Assembly: GCA_021234155.1 (NCBI GenBank)
Contig: JAJEKV010000022.1
Span: 5,665,852 to 5,729,851, forward strand
Origin: Isoetes taiwanensis
Lineage: Eukaryota > Streptophyta > Lycopodiopsida > Isoetales > Isoetaceae
Direction: 5' to 3'
DNA length: 64,000 bases
Of this stretch, positions 41,380 to 53,889 are shown one piece after another (within the stretch, counting starts at the first letter, position 1; the number at the start of each line of letters is the position of its first letter). A program made the translations under genes and the position numbers. A model generated the notes under the pieces. That model did no database searches, was not told the DNA's origin, and saw nothing but the letters and a program-made list of their open reading frames with translations.

Positions 41380-43629
41380 TCATAACATTCTGTGAGGTTC
41401 CTGCAAACTAGCATCTCTATAGATGTTAGACATTAGGACATATGGAACAGCACATTGAGAACCCAAACTGAGAATTTTATCAAAGCAACGTTTTCCTATC
41501 TCAATGTTTCTATGTATCCTACAAGCATTCAGCAAAGTAACCCAACCAATGATAGACATTTTACTCATATCCTGAAGTAAGTCTTCCGCCTCCCTGAGGC
41601 ATGCTGCACGGCTTAAAATATCAACCATGCAGTTACAATGAGTAGGGGTTGGCAGAATGCCATGGTAATTATTCATAGACCTGAAATACCAATGGCCTTC
41701 TTCTATGCCGCCTATGCAACTGCACACATTAAGAATGCTAACATATGAAACATTATCTGGCATTATCCCTTCCCCTTGCATCTGGACAAAATATTTCAGG
41801 GCAAGAAAGACTTCTCCATGGTGTGCATAACCTGCAATCATTGCATTCCATGCCACTACACTTTGCTTTGCCAATCTCTTGAAGACGTTTTGTGCTTCCT
41901 TTATATTCCCACATTTGGCATATGTGTCAACAAGGGTGTTCCCCATGATTGCATCACATTGAAGTCCTTGTCTGACTATCGTTTCATGAACTATTCTACC
42001 TTGCACGATTGCTCCTATAGTGCCACATGCCTGCAAGGTGCTTGAAAATGTTACCTCATCTGCCTTTATGCCCTCCTGTTGCATCCTTTCAAAACATTCT
42101 ACAGCTGCAATGCCATCTCCTTGAAGGTTGTACCCAGTGATCATTGCATTCCATGAATCTACACTATATCTCGCCAACCTCAGAAAGACTTTACCTGCTT
42201 CTTCCAAGTTTCCACACTTAGCATACATATCTATCAGAGTAGTGGCCACAAGGTCGTCAACCTGAACTTTGCTTTCAATCATACACTCATGGACTAAGCG
42301 GCCTTGCTCTACTTCTTTTAGCATGGCACAAGATTTTAAGATGCTTGTAAATGTCATTGCATCTGGCTTCAATCCCCCTTCTTGCATTCTCTTAAAACAT
42401 TCTAGTGCTTCACAAAGACATCCATTTTGAGCATATCCTGCAATAATTGCATTCCATGACACTATGTTTGGCTTTGGGCCTTCCTCCTGCATCTTTGCAA
42501 AGCATTTCTGAGCCAGTAGATATTCTTTACACTGAACATATGCTGTTATCATTCCCGTCCATGCCACCACATCTTGGTGTGCTAATCTTAGAAATACTTG
42601 AGTTGCCTCGTCTAACCTGCTACATTTAGCATACATGCCAACAAGTGCACTTCCTACAACTGCATGTGGTTGAAGTGCATATTTCAAAATCTGTCCATGG
42701 ACAAGCTTGCCTTGATCTATTGTTCCCATGCTGGCACATACTTGTAAGATAACTGTAAAAGTGACTTCATTTGGCCTCGTACCTTCTTGCATCTTCCAGT
42801 AAGTTTGTAATGCCAGAAGGCCTTCATCATACTGCAAATACCCTGCAATCATGCCATTCCATGCTACTACATTTGGTTTTTGGCCCTTATATTGCATCAT
42901 CTTAAAGCACATCGTGGCCAGATGGAACTGCCCATTCTGAGCATATCCTGATATCATTGCACCCCATGAAACCAAATCAGGATACAACAAGCCCTGGAAG
43001 ACTTTGCATGCCTCCTCTATATTTCCACATTTGCTATACATATCTAACAAGGTATTGGCTATATAAATATCAACTTGAAGCCCCAGTTTTACAGTACACC
43101 CATGGATGAGCTTCCCTTGTTCCAATTTACTTGCAAGGGAACACGCCTTTAAGACACAAGAAAATGTGATCTCATTTGGTTTTATTCCAATTTCTTGCAT
43201 TTTCTGAAAAAATTCTAGCGCCAAATGCCCTTCACCATCTTGGTTACATCCTGCAATCAATGTGTTCCATGATACGACATTTGGTTCAATACCTTCATGG
43301 CTCATCTTCTCAAAACATATCAGGGCTGGAAGGCCTCCATTCCGTGCATGAGCTGCAATCACTGCATTCCATGACACCACTGTATGAGTGGGCAATGTAT
43401 CAAAAGCTCTGCATGCCTCTTCAAGACTGTTACATTTGAAATACATATGAAGTACAGTATCCAAAAGTGGATCTGACTGTAATCCACATTTAATGATGTA
43501 GCCATGGATTACTCTTCCCTGAGGAAGATCCTTCCTCATTATGCATGCTTTCAGGGCAGCAAGACAAGTATAGCTACTACTCTGATGCACACCTGATGCT
43601 TGCATTCGATGGAATAATTCGAGGGCCAT
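41380..43629 (-). CDS. PLS-type pentatricopeptide repeat protein
   Basis: An uninterrupted 749-codon frame is packed with PLS repeats: VVSWNAVIAAHARNGG, LLDMYSKCGNIEEACKVF, VVAWTGMITAYVQCKEYLLA, LIDMYAKCGNLEEAGKVF, VVAWNAMIAGYAHHGEVFLA. It ends with an E1-like motif (TLLNACRIHRNIEIGKRCFD, PYVLMSNIYRDASLQE) and stops with no E+ or DYW domain. The first residues, MALELFHRMQ, are the middle of a PPR motif, and the ATG sits directly after CTTATCCTCAG, a good 3' splice site. An upstream exon (above 43630) probably supplies the true N-terminus; I could not find it. The expected role is organelle RNA recognition. Confidence 0.85.
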   Translation of the reverse strand: MALELFHRMQASGVHQSSSYTCLAALKACIMRKDLPQGRVIHGYIIKCGLQSDPLLDTVLHMYFKCNSLEEACRAFDTLPTHTVVSWNAVIAAHARNGGLPALICFEKMSHEGIEPNVVSWNTLIAGCNQDGEGHLALEFFQKMQEIGIKPNEITFSCVLKACSLASKLEQGKLIHGCTVKLGLQVDIYIANTLLDMYSKCGNIEEACKVFQGLLYPDLVSWGAMISGYAQNGQFHLATMCFKMMQYKGQKPNVVAWNGMIAGYLQYDEGLLALQTYWKMQEGTRPNEVTFTVILQVCASMGTIDQGKLVHGQILKYALQPHAVVGSALVGMYAKCSRLDEATQVFLRLAHQDVVAWTGMITAYVQCKEYLLAQKCFAKMQEEGPKPNIVSWNAIIAGYAQNGCLCEALECFKRMQEGGLKPDAMTFTSILKSCAMLKEVEQGRLVHECMIESKVQVDDLVATTLIDMYAKCGNLEEAGKVFLRLARYSVDSWNAMITGYNLQGDGIAAVECFERMQQEGIKADEVTFSSTLQACGTIGAIVQGRIVHETIVRQGLQCDAIMGNTLVDTYAKCGNIKEAQNVFKRLAKQSVVAWNAMIAGYAHHGEVFLALKYFVQMQGEGIMPDNVSYVSILNVCSCIGGIEEGHWYFRSMNNYHGILPTPTHCNCMVDILSRAACLREAEDLLQDMSKMSIIGWVTLLNACRIHRNIEIGKRCFDKILSLGSQCAVPYVLMSNIYRDASLQEPHRML

Positions 43630-45045
43630 CTGAGGATAAGATAATTTATTATTTCCTAAAAAATTTCAGCCCGTGTACATGCACCTGGTTTTACAATCTT
43701 GAAGAATACTTTATTTGCATCCTATGGTAGGTAAAACAAAATTGGAATTGAATCCAATCTACTACGTATAATGAGCAGCTGGACTTGCTAGCCATCTTTC
43801 AAGTTTCTTTGGTTTTCACATCCCTGAAGAAGGCAATATGCATTGTCTCTTGTTATTTAAATCCCTTGCTGGAGCATGACTTATGCAGTCTTAAGTACTT
43901 CAATAAGCAAACCTTGTTCACATCTGTCAAAGAATCAGCCGAGGAGCTGCTTTCGCAAGAACAGAATTCAAAAAATTATACCTTCTTTTCCTCCTATCTG
44001 ATGAGTGCAGCTCCAAACTGGAGTTATAGTGCAAACAACCCAGCTGATAGAAATTTCTGTCTTCTTTCAAGTTACCTTACACAGGTGCCCCGTTGCCTTC
44101 GTGCACGAAGCCATGGAAACTCATTTGCTATGTAATTGCTTCACACAAAAACACATCTGCCTTGCCATTTGTGAATTTTCACTGAAAATAACACTTGGAA
44201 TGCTATCAAATGCAAATGTAGGCTATGTTCCTGAATTTGACACTCCATCATCAAGATTTCAACGTTTGGCATATGGAGTGCCTCTACAAAACCCACTTCT
44301 CTTTGGTTAAAAATTTGTCGAGAACAATGAGCTACAAAAATTCCTGCACATTTACCTAGAAAAACTTTTAAAAGCTGGTGAGCATCTAGGATCTGAATCC
44401 TCTGCCGGATAGAGTGCCCCCCTAAACACCGTGATCACCAGATTTCTGATCTACTCTGTATGTCAATTTGGCGGTTGTTAGACCAAGATTTTTCATTCAT
44501 TCATGGCAGTATTCAATTAAAATTTCTGTTTTAAATGACAAGTCTTTAGAATATTTTGCACATTGCAAAGAAAGGGCTCTTAAGGCTATAAGGCCCCTTG
44601 CTTTCCAATGGTTGGAAACCGTATTTTAGGGAAAGTTTCAAATTTTGGTTTTTTTAGATTGTGGACCTATGTGTATTGGTTGGGTAGGGTTAGGGTTACG
44701 GTTGGTATCCTGGAAAGATAAGGCAGCAGTTTTTCAGGCTGAACTATGGCAGGCAATGCGCGCTTGCGGGAGCTTCTAAAGATATTCTTTTCCCTATGTC
44801 TTTCGATTGCTTCGATGCGTTGGCGAGTTGAGCGTCTTCTGGAAGCTAGCTCTGATTCTGCAAGCAAGCTCTGGTGTATGCCGATTGTGGCATCGGGCGT
44901 TTTTTTTTTTTTCTGTGGAATTATGATTCGTGCCACCAGATTTGGTTGGAGCTGTGGGCTTCTTTAGGTTATCTAGAGTTGGCCAGGCTACCTCTGCCAT
45001 TAGAACATAGGTAGAAGGTAAGGAAACATGGTTTGTAATGGCTCT
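43630..45045. other. upstream region of the minus-strand PPR gene
   Basis: No recognised gene. A GC-richer frame at 44746-44967 (MAGNARLRELLKIFFSLCLS) on the plus strand is open but unrecognised. Confidence 0.35.
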
Positions 45046-45405
45046 TTGATATGGCCTGTGGGATATGGGATAAAGCCTTAGATAGGTTGGGGCCATTGGA
45101 TAACGATTTCCATAAAGGATCCACCCTTTTGGCTTGCTCGTTGGCACTAGAGGTGCTAGTTTATAACATTTGGCACTAGAGGTGCTAGTTTATAACATTT
45201 GGCATCAGAGCCAAGCTTCAATTCCTTATGGCGATGTTGATGTGTTCCATATACTTAAGGGCAAGCATCTCGAGAAAGGGGAGGAATTGATATGGTCTAT
45301 GGGGCATGAGATAAAGCCTTGGATGGGTTGTGGCCCATTGGATAACAACGAAGGATCCACCCTTTTGGCTTGTTGGTTGGCACTAGAGGGCTAGTGTGTA
45401 ACACT
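45046..45405 (+). repeat. decayed LTR-like duplication with primer-site-like motif
   Basis: A ~105-bp block (GGATAAAGCCTTAGATAGGT, GGATCCACCCTTTTGGCTTG, GGCACTAGAGGTGCTAG, ending in TATAACA) recurs at about 45290-45403. Between the copies, TGGCATCAGAGCCAAG (45200-45215) resembles a plant retrotransposon primer binding site. A 29-bp unit is also doubled at 45140-45198. This looks like the remnant of an LTR element. Confidence 0.45.
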
Positions 45406-47292
45406 CTTGCTCTTTCTTATTGCTTGCCTTTTGCTCGATTGATTACCTTGCAGGTCTTGGACGAAACGGAAGCTGAAGCTCTGACTGGTTTTACGATTAT
45501 AGAAGTTGTGTTTCGTTTGCACGTTTTATGTACCCTGCAGGATTGCAATCAGTTTTATCCGGGCTTTAGAGTTTAGCCTGTTCTGTTGCGATCTAAGAGA
45601 ACTTGGCATGATCTTAATCAAGGTGAATTTAAATTGGAAATCCGCTTTAGGATTTAGCCTATTATGTTGTGATCTGAGAGAACTTGGCATGATTTTAATC
45701 GTTACAAATTTGAATTTCAAATCCGCTTTCTTTTCTTAGAGGGTGAGCTTGGATGTTACAGAATAGACAAAGCCCTAGATTTCTGTATTGTATGTTGGGC
45801 TTGCACATTGGGACCATTGCAATATTGGAGGCCTTTGTGAGCGCCAATGAAGAACATAGATATGATTCGAATTTTTCAGCTTTGTGGATGTGCTTGGGTT
45901 CGATTCCCAAGGGGCCTTTTTCTAGTGTGAATTTGTATTGCTGCACGTGTATTTTTGATGTGGAAATTATACAAGGAACACCATTAGGTAGCCAATGTGG
46001 AAATGTATTCTTCTTGGGTACATTTTATACGTTTTGTATTCTAGTTCTAGGGTTTCCATCCTCTAGGCAACATTAGAACCACAACCTCAAAGACATTGCT
46101 TGTTGACTAGTCCATCAAAGACTGAACATCAATTGTTGATTCTTATCATTTCCCAAACATAGACTTGATGGGCAAAACCTGCTATCTTAGTCTAGTCAAT
46201 CCATTGATTGCTGAGATATGACTCTTACTGGAGCTTTTAGCAAAGTGTTTTTGAATGTCTGGTCAATAAGTTTACTTCTAGTGTGTTTATTTACATCTCT
46301 AGCAAAGTTTAATCTCGTAATCCTTGCAAGGGTGGGTGTTTCAAAACATCTTGAAGTTTTTATTACAATCTACTATGTGCATAATATTGCATTACGACAT
46401 AGGACTCTCTAGAACACCTAGAAATGCTCTTAGATAATAAGTCATCCTTGTGAGGATAATTGAAAACAGTTTTGTATTGAATTGATGCGTAGTCGTAATA
46501 GTTAGCAATAGATGATTTGATTTTCATGCAAGAGTAGAGTAATCGAATAGTCTTTTTAACGTCCAACATGCCTAAAAATTGCTTTATATGGCCTGTCCTC
46601 AAGAGTTAAATGGGTCACGTCCTCGAGTTTTAGGAGGGCAATTGAAAACTTAGGGTCTTTCCTGGAATATGGAATATCCTGTGATTTGTAACCACTACTT
46701 GCTGAATTGAACGAGTGCAACCCCATCTTGGAAAGCCTACACTTTGGAGAAGAAAATTGAAGCTATTAATGTCGCTTTAAGAAAGAAATCTGGATAGACA
46801 CACTCTCATATTGTGGTCGATGAGTTTAGTGCATAATTCCTTGACATGCACTAAATCAAAACAGTCTATATTTCAAATTACACAATTTTAAGTCTCAAAA
46901 ATTAATAAATTTTGTATCACTAAGATACAACCAGTAGTTTTCCCAACAATTTCTGACAGCTAAATCAATACATCCAAGAAAAGCTTCACTAGCTATAATA
47001 CTGAACAGTGATTAAAAGATCAAATAAAAAGAGATTTAGAAATTACCCTTTTCAACTTCCCCTTAAATATAGAAACCTAGAGGTATTTAAAAGGCTTATT
47101 TACATTACAAAACTGTACTCTCTTATGCTGTTCCTACCACAATTGCTTATCAGCACAAGAAATGAGAGCAAGAAACTATAATACCAGATGATGATTTCAT
47201 ATGACCAGGCACTTTATTCTCCTTGTATCTCAAGTTGTACAATATAAGAAAGGAATATTATCCGAGTCACTGAAGGATACAAGGTTCAAGAA
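45406..47292. other. gene-poor region
   Basis: A ~80-bp unit (GAGAACTTGGCATGAT core) is doubled at about 45578-45735. Splice-like and open stretches at 45450-45575 give no recognised product. Nothing else was seen. Confidence 0.35.
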
Positions 47293-48339
47293 TCAAAGGA
47301 ACTTGGTAGGTGGCCTTCCAGCTAGCTCATCCTGCTTATGCTGCAGGGAGAAAAACAATACATTCTGTAATATATACTTAGAAGAATTCATAAAAAATTC
47401 GATTTTTTACTATCAAAGCTCAAGCTGAAATTTCTCCTCAGCTATATGCATAAATCAAAAGATTTAACCTACTATGCGCCTATGCGGTTTGCTAAAAATT
47501 AATAACTGTGTTTGATATAACTCTGAGAGCTAGCAAATGGAGTACAAGCTGCCATTATCATTCTACTGAAGCCAAGCCCGTTATATCCACAGCTCTGAGC
47601 AACATCTAAATATGTTTTTCATCTACCCATTTGTCTAGCCCTGATAAATATCTATATGTATTTGCATTGCACCTTGAAGAACAGTAATGGTGTTTGGCCT
47701 AATGTAAATCTAGGAGTAACAGACTGCCAATATCACTCTAACGAAGTCAATATTATATAGGTGCAGCTTACTATGTTTTTGAGCCACATCTGAATATGCT
47801 TTAGCTACCTTTACGTTGTATTACATGCCCTATGTATTATTCTCTGCTTTTGAACTCCAGCTTGATATTCATATCATGCCAAAGCTATCTTAATGTGGAA
47901 GCATTGTCCACTGAAGTCGTCCCTCAAACTGGAAACACGATTGGGAAAATGATGCCTTTCTTTCATTCTCTAAATCCACCAACAAAATAATGGTAAAAGG
48001 AGAAAAAAGTCATTCCAGTGAAAAAATCTCGCCTCCTAGGCCTGCTGCTAACCCTAGAATCAAGATCCACAATTGCAATGAAAAGTACTAAGTAATTATG
48101 TTTCATGCCTCATTCTTTTGCTTCTTTCATATATACTGTTTTAATAAAGTCGTCAAGAGACTTACAAATTCATCGACGATGCCTTTATATAGGAGCACAG
48201 GCACGGCCAAGCCAAAAATCCCAATGTAGGCAAGATTCCTGCGGCTAAAGCGAAATCCAAACTCAAGATTCTCGCGCAGGGTGCCCCAATCTTCCACGAA
48301 TTTGTTCGTCTTCACCTTCATAGCACCTCCGCCCGCCAT
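47293..48339 (-). CDS. NDUFB4/B15-like subunit of mitochondrial complex I, two exons
   Basis: Exon 1 (48166-48339) begins MAGGGAMKVKTNKFVEDWGT and ends YKGIVDEF at a GTAAGT donor. Exon 2 (47293-47340) follows a CTCCCTGCAG acceptor and encodes HKQDELAGRPPTKFL then TGA. The 73-residue product closely matches the small plant complex I protein of the NDUFB4/B15 type (about 70 residues). It has a basic N-terminus, a single transmembrane segment (NLAYIGIFGLAVPVLLYKG) and the C-terminal DE.AGRP..KFL signature. It would sit in the mitochondrial inner membrane arm of NADH dehydrogenase. The intron is 825 bp and contains a diverged internal duplication (about 47525-47640 and 47705-47820). An in-frame ATG 21 bp upstream is possible, but the family start is MAGGG. 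Both exons are intact. Confidence 0.87.
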
Positions 48340-50149
48340 GGCGCTCCTTCGGTCCGGCAAAGATAGGTCTACTTAGACAGATGTAACCTTAGGCATATTC
48401 ATTTCTTGGTGCCTTGATTAAGAACATTGCCCTAATTGATCCACAATGTGCTTATTCCATAGATTATTCCAGTTCTGATCACCTAGAAAATGATAGAATT
48501 AAAATAGGCCATCCAAAAGTTGGGTCCTAAGGGCCAGGTTCCTCAATTACTCATCTATGTGACAACAACTGCTACAATATTGACAAGCTCAATTTTCATG
48601 CACTATTTCACTTACTAGTTGTCAATTAGCGGATGCATATAGATAGATAGATAGATAGATAATAACTTCAAAGTTGCAGGAACAAAATTTTGATGCCAAA
48701 ATATGGACGACACTATAAATTTGAGTGCCTACATTTGACTCCAAAGACAACAACATTTCGCTGTATAAAACTAAAGAGCGAGTCCCTTCCTATTCGCTTC
48801 AGCAAGTTCGTCCAATAACATCGTCCAACGATGTCAAAATAACTAGGAAGTTTGCAACTCTGTAGTATCTTGTGAGTGTGTATGCTTTGGCATCACATAT
48901 TACAAGCATCATCCAGCAAACAGCAAACGTGGTTATAAAGTGATGCTTTACGTTAAACATGCTCAGTTGTATTATGACATTGACACTTGTTGCAACCACA
49001 TCTATGTATAATAATTTGATAGACAAGTATCATAGAAACATTATAAAGCATGGCCCTATACAAAAATGCTTCAGAAAATAAATAATCATTAGATACCAAG
49101 AAGCAAATATATAGAAGCTTGGAGTGAATCAATCATCTCTTCAACCTGCTCGTTGTATAAACAAAATGATTCAATATGAATGAAATCTGACAACTAAGTC
49201 CCTTCCAGTTGAATAATCCAACTTGGCTTGATAGACAACATTTTGTTGTAGAAAACTAAAGAATGTAGACCCTTTGTATTTGCTTCAGCAAGTTCGTCCT
49301 ATGACAGCATGTAACAATGCTAAAATAACTAGAAAGTTTGCAATCCTACAGGCTTTGTTTTTCATATTTGTTGGGAACAAATGCACTAGCATGTGAATCC
49401 TCAAACATAGACAAGGGCCAAAACTAAATATTCAAAAGCTATTGCAGAAAATGGAATAGCAAGCAAGTACGTGAATCTAAGCTTAACACAGTAAAGCTGC
49501 TCTTTCACAGAAAATTTTAGCATTGTAAATATGCTTTGAGTGCTTGTTATGCTCCAGAAAATCTGCTAGCATTTGATAATCTATCCACAGTTAAACACAA
49601 GAGGAATTATAAGTATAAACGTTATTTACTTATGCAACTTTATGTTACATAACATTTAGTACAAGATTTATGAAAAGCGGAAATGGGCAGATAAAATCCT
49701 AACATAGGCATTAAAGTTATTCGTACATGTCAATTGCTTTAGTTTTTTCTTTGATATCACTTGATTGGCTACTTTCTCGTGTAGATTGTTCTTATAAAGC
49801 ATTTGCAAGTGCATTTTGACGTGCGATTTGCTAGTATGGATGCAACTTCGTTAGAATCTTGCTCAAGAGCTTTTGCTAATGCTTCCATTGAATCCAAGTT
49901 CACACCCGCTACTTTGTGCAAACCATATGCTGCACCCCTCACACTTCACAATCCAAAATCTTCAAGTGCTTGATTTGCTCTCCATGTCGTTTATTCTTTC
50001 TCTTTGATATTATGGCTGCCTATAATTCAAATTTCGCGTCATCTATTCAATCATATATCAGACCCATCACCATGCTGTCTCAAACAAAGATTATGAAGAA
50101 TAAGGCTAACAACAACATCATCTGGCACTTTTGTCCAACTGCATGTTAT
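48340..50149. other. gene-poor region with a diverged duplication
   Basis: A ~130-bp segment around 48740-48870 (GCTTCAGCAAGTTCGTCC, AAAATAACTAGGAAGTTTGC) has a diverged copy at about 49228-49350. A (GATA)n microsatellite lies at about 48641-48660. No gene was recognised. Confidence 0.4.
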
Positions 50150-50870
50150 TTTGCTTCAACGAGATTCTGAATCTGGAATTCAACATGCCAAAAGATGCAT
50201 TTGACAACCATCGCACTAGATTGAATATATTTCCAATGGTCATCCATTCTACGTAGTTCATCTCTATGACTCTTGAATGGCAAAAGCATTCAAGGCTGGG
50301 AGGCTAAGCCGCATTACCTACTAAACAATAGTTCCCCAATTGCCAACTTTAAGTCCTTTTTCCAAATTTACTTTGCGCAAACAACTTCTAAGTCATGAAT
50401 GGTACCTGCCCAACCAACATCATAGTCACATATGCAACCATCGGCGCTAACAATCACTTGCAACAAGATTGAATGAGACCCCTTCTTGTTCTACTAATCT
50501 TGTGCATTTTCAACAAGTGCAGTAATCAGTAGACTTCCATCAATAGCCGCATCAAACATTCAAATTGACGTGATAAGGTATGCATTTTGATTAGTGGAAG
50601 GCAATTTTCTACATAGTTCTTGCAGATATAGCCTTGCAGCAACCTTGTAAAAAACTCGCAAATAGCCCTATGCATCGTCCACAATATATTGATCAACAAT
50701 TTCCTTTATAGTATTCCCTGTTAAAAAGTTTTGTGAGAGCAATGCAAACCCTTTTGTCCACTGATATAGACGCACACATATATGTATCCTTTGTGTAAGA
50801 TGAAAGCAGTATTGCTTCCATAAATCTAGAGGACTTGCTATAAGTTCAAACATTGGGAGCCCCTCTTATT
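50150..50870 (-). pseudogene. PIF/Harbinger (HARBI1-like) transposase remnant
   Basis: On the minus strand, about 50560 to 50400 reads DAAIDGSLLI, KKGSHSILLQVIVSADGCIC and DYDVGWAGTIHDLEV. This fits the first catalytic Asp block (AIDG.H), the NRKG.HS(I/L) stretch and the second Asp block (D.GWPG..HD) of Harbinger nucleases. Further down, near 50200, SSAMVVKCIFWHVEFQIQN resembles the C-terminal helix with the third acidic position (usually ..VVE.AFG.LK.R). Several stops and frameshifts interrupt it. No terminal inverted repeats were found nearby. Confidence 0.62.
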
Positions 50871-51429
50871 GCTCTACCATCAGTGAAGCTTGTCAAATAT
50901 GGGTACATTTTTATCCAATGAGCATAGAATGTAAATACCAATGTAAATCATGATTCCTCTACCAAGGCTTTCGAAATGTGGTACAAGACCTGTGCATACA
51001 ACATCTTGTCTATCATGTCCATCTTTTCCCCTAATCAAATGGTTAAACAAATTAAAGTTATAAGAGGTTGCTTCAAAGGGCGATGGATGAAGGAGCTGCA
51101 CTTTGAAAACTTGCACAGATTACCAGTTGCACAACTACCAATTGGAGGACATTTGCACAAGAGTTGGAGGTGATTTCTTAGTTCTTTCATGCTGGTTTTA
51201 GTATTTCTTCATCTTCTTTGAGCCCAATCTCTTCTCCCTAGCTCAACGTCACAAGGAGTTTTAGTTTTGAAGAATTTTTTTTGCAAACCTAGCAGTGGCG
51301 TCTAGCATTTTGGCATCTGCCTTTAAGTTCCCATTTCTGCACATGGAAAAGAAAGTGGAAGGATTCTTATTACAACATTGTGTATATTCAAGCTCATAAG
51401 AGGAATCATCACGACAGTCTCATTGCAGA

Positions 51430-52740
51430 ACGTCATTGCATAAGGAACTTCTTGAAGGCATTCATGATAAGGCATGTACAAAGAAACCAAATCTTAACTC
51501 GTATGAGAAATTTAAAGAAGCCACAAATGGTTTCAATTTTGCAAACTTGATCAAGGGTTCAATTTATAAGGGATATTTGAGGGATCGATATGTTGCTCTA
51601 AAGCAATGGGAGCCATTCCACAATCATTGTTGACATCTTAAAATTATAGACTATGATCTATTGCTAGATGACTATTTAGAAGGGGCAGCTTCGATGGACT
51701 TAAACTTGCTGAATGTGATCTATCACCAGATTACTATTTGAAAAGGGGCAGTTTAGATTTGTCGGGAATGCACGTTGGTGCAGCGTACCAATAGCTATCA
51801 AAGGGTTTCTTTATCAAAGGGTTTCTATTCTATTCTATTCTATTTATGAAGATTGTTTTCAACGCGGGTATGACCTTTATAAGTAGTTGCCGATTATATA
51901 TTCCCCCACATAATACAGATATTGGGTCATTCGGAAAAAAAAGCAGAAAGTGTTCTTGTATGGAGCTGATGCCTATGGATTTAAAAGGATTCATAGAGAT
52001 TATTAAAAAAAAAAATAAGGGTAAACCAGATAATCCATTTTCACTAGATAAATCAACTGACATTATGCTCCAATGAAATGGGGGGTTTCCATATAGTTGG
52101 AATTATCTCTTAGGAACATAAAGCCCTCTAGAAACCTGGTGAAGAGTGGATGGAAATCTAATTATCAAACTAGCTTATTTTAGTGCTTTTAAAGTAGACT
52201 TTCTGAGTGAGAATAAGCCTCATTCGAACAAGCATGGTACAAAGGAATATATGCTCCTGAGATACAAGCATGGTACAAAGGAGTATATGGCCCAAGAGAT
52301 GATTGCAGAAGGGGGCAATTACACTAGAAAGATAGATATATGCACAGTTTTGGCATTATCGGCATAGAAATCCTTCTAGAAAAGCTTTCGGACTCAGTTA
52401 TGCAGCAAGATATAAAGATAGGCCAATTGCAGTCTTTCCTAGAACTAAAAGAGCACAAACTTGTAAAAATTTGTGAGCCTCTATGGGAGCTCAAGGAAAT
52501 GTTTTCAATCAGAGGAATGTATAGGAATATGTGATACCAAAGATTATTTTAGATGGGGGCAATTACATTAGAAAGGTGGATACATACAGGTCTAGCATTG
52601 TCTGCACAGAAATCCTCACAAAAAAGCTTCCGGCTCAGTGCAGCAAAATTTAAAGACAGGCCAATTTCCTTCATCCGTATGCTATTGCCTAGAATAGAGG
52701 GCTACAAACATCCTACCTTTGTAAAAAAATTGTGAGCTTC
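51430..52740 (+). pseudogene. LysM receptor-like kinase pseudogene with internal duplication
   Basis: The start of the kinase domain is seen as SYEKFKEATNGFNFANLIKG, SIYKGYLRDRYVALKQ, which matches LYK4/5- or NFR5-type LysM receptor kinases, including the relaxed glycine loop of that group. After broken sequence, DGNLIIKLAYFSAFK and HGTKEYMAQEMIAEGGNYTR, KIDIC and FGIIGIEIL correspond to the activation loop and helix F. Many stops and shifts separate these. A 14-residue segment around GTKEYM is doubled at about 52230-52300, and the segment 52318-52490 is repeated in diverged form at about 52558-52740. No LysM domains are present. Confidence 0.68.
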
Positions 52741-53889
52741 TATAGGATCTCAAAGCAGTGGCTTCAATTTTGTGTCGGTAACACATGGTGCTTGTGCTAT
52801 GCTTATAAAAATATTTGCTTTGTATTTTGAAAAAAATAATTAATGATATTTTGCTCTAGCATGCATTCATGTTTTGCTTTAACATATAAAGTTTCAGCCC
52901 AAACGGATTTGTAAAAAAGCAGAACAAAAATAAATAAAGATTTATTAGGGGGGGCATTGGTGATGCTTGGCGGATGCAAAAGTGTATCCCAGTTCCACCT
53001 TAGACCCGATACATAATAATGAAATGTAACATGTCATACCTCAAAGTGCAAAGCAGTAATAAAGATTCTGGGCTTCCCAAACCAAATAAATCTTTCCATA
53101 ACATCCGGACAAACACAGTCGGCCATGGGAAGCCGAGTTAACTGACGCCGACGAAAACCCCTCCAATAGTTAGCCAAAAATGAAGCAAGAAAGAAGTCTA
53201 ACCCAATCTGTTGAGAAATCTAGGCTTAGCAAGATATACCAGAGTAAGGCCCTATATACCCGAAGTTTCTTTAAATAATCAAGCCTTCAAAGGTCCTGTT
53301 GAATGAGCCAGAAAAAATGAGCCAGAAGCTCTGCGTAACGATCCCCTGTTACCATGGCCATAGCTCGCCTGCCCCATGAGCAGCCGGCCTCAAGCCTACG
53401 CTTCCATATCCAAAGCTTCGATCCTCTACGCAGGGCAGACAGATTCGAACCAAGAAAGTACGAAAATGCTAAAACCATTGATTCCAGAAATTTCGTTTAC
53501 TTTTTTTTCCCCACGTCCCATAAGAATGGCACATCATCATAAATGTATATTTCCGACACGTGGCCAAATATGCCCCATTGATACGTTCGACGGCTGAGAT
53601 CAACCCAACGTAATGGGCACCATTAATTCCCTTGCCGCCTCACCATATGGGCAATTAAATATGTGGTCGCTGCCCAAAAGAATCCCATATTTTATTTTTT
53701 ATTTTAAATTTCTCCTCTTTTTTAAGGCCTATGCCATGTCACAAAAAGGCTCCTGCCACCTCATCATATAGCATTTATTGCAATCTATATGGTGGCTATA
53801 TTTGGACCATTCATGCAACACATTCGACGGCTCAGATGAATTCAAATTTGATGTCATTATTAAATATTTATAATAAATTGCAATCCCCC
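52741..53889. other. spacer left of the YR element
   Basis: No gene is recognised. The last ~40 bp (ATTAAATATTTATAATAAAT then TGCAATCCCCC) are the same minisatellite-type sequence found to the right of the YR element at 61780-61810. Confidence 0.4.

Noticed and set aside
49916-50170. Plus-strand ORF near the Harbinger remnant
   Set aside because: Unrelated to any family and partly antisense to the transposase remnant.
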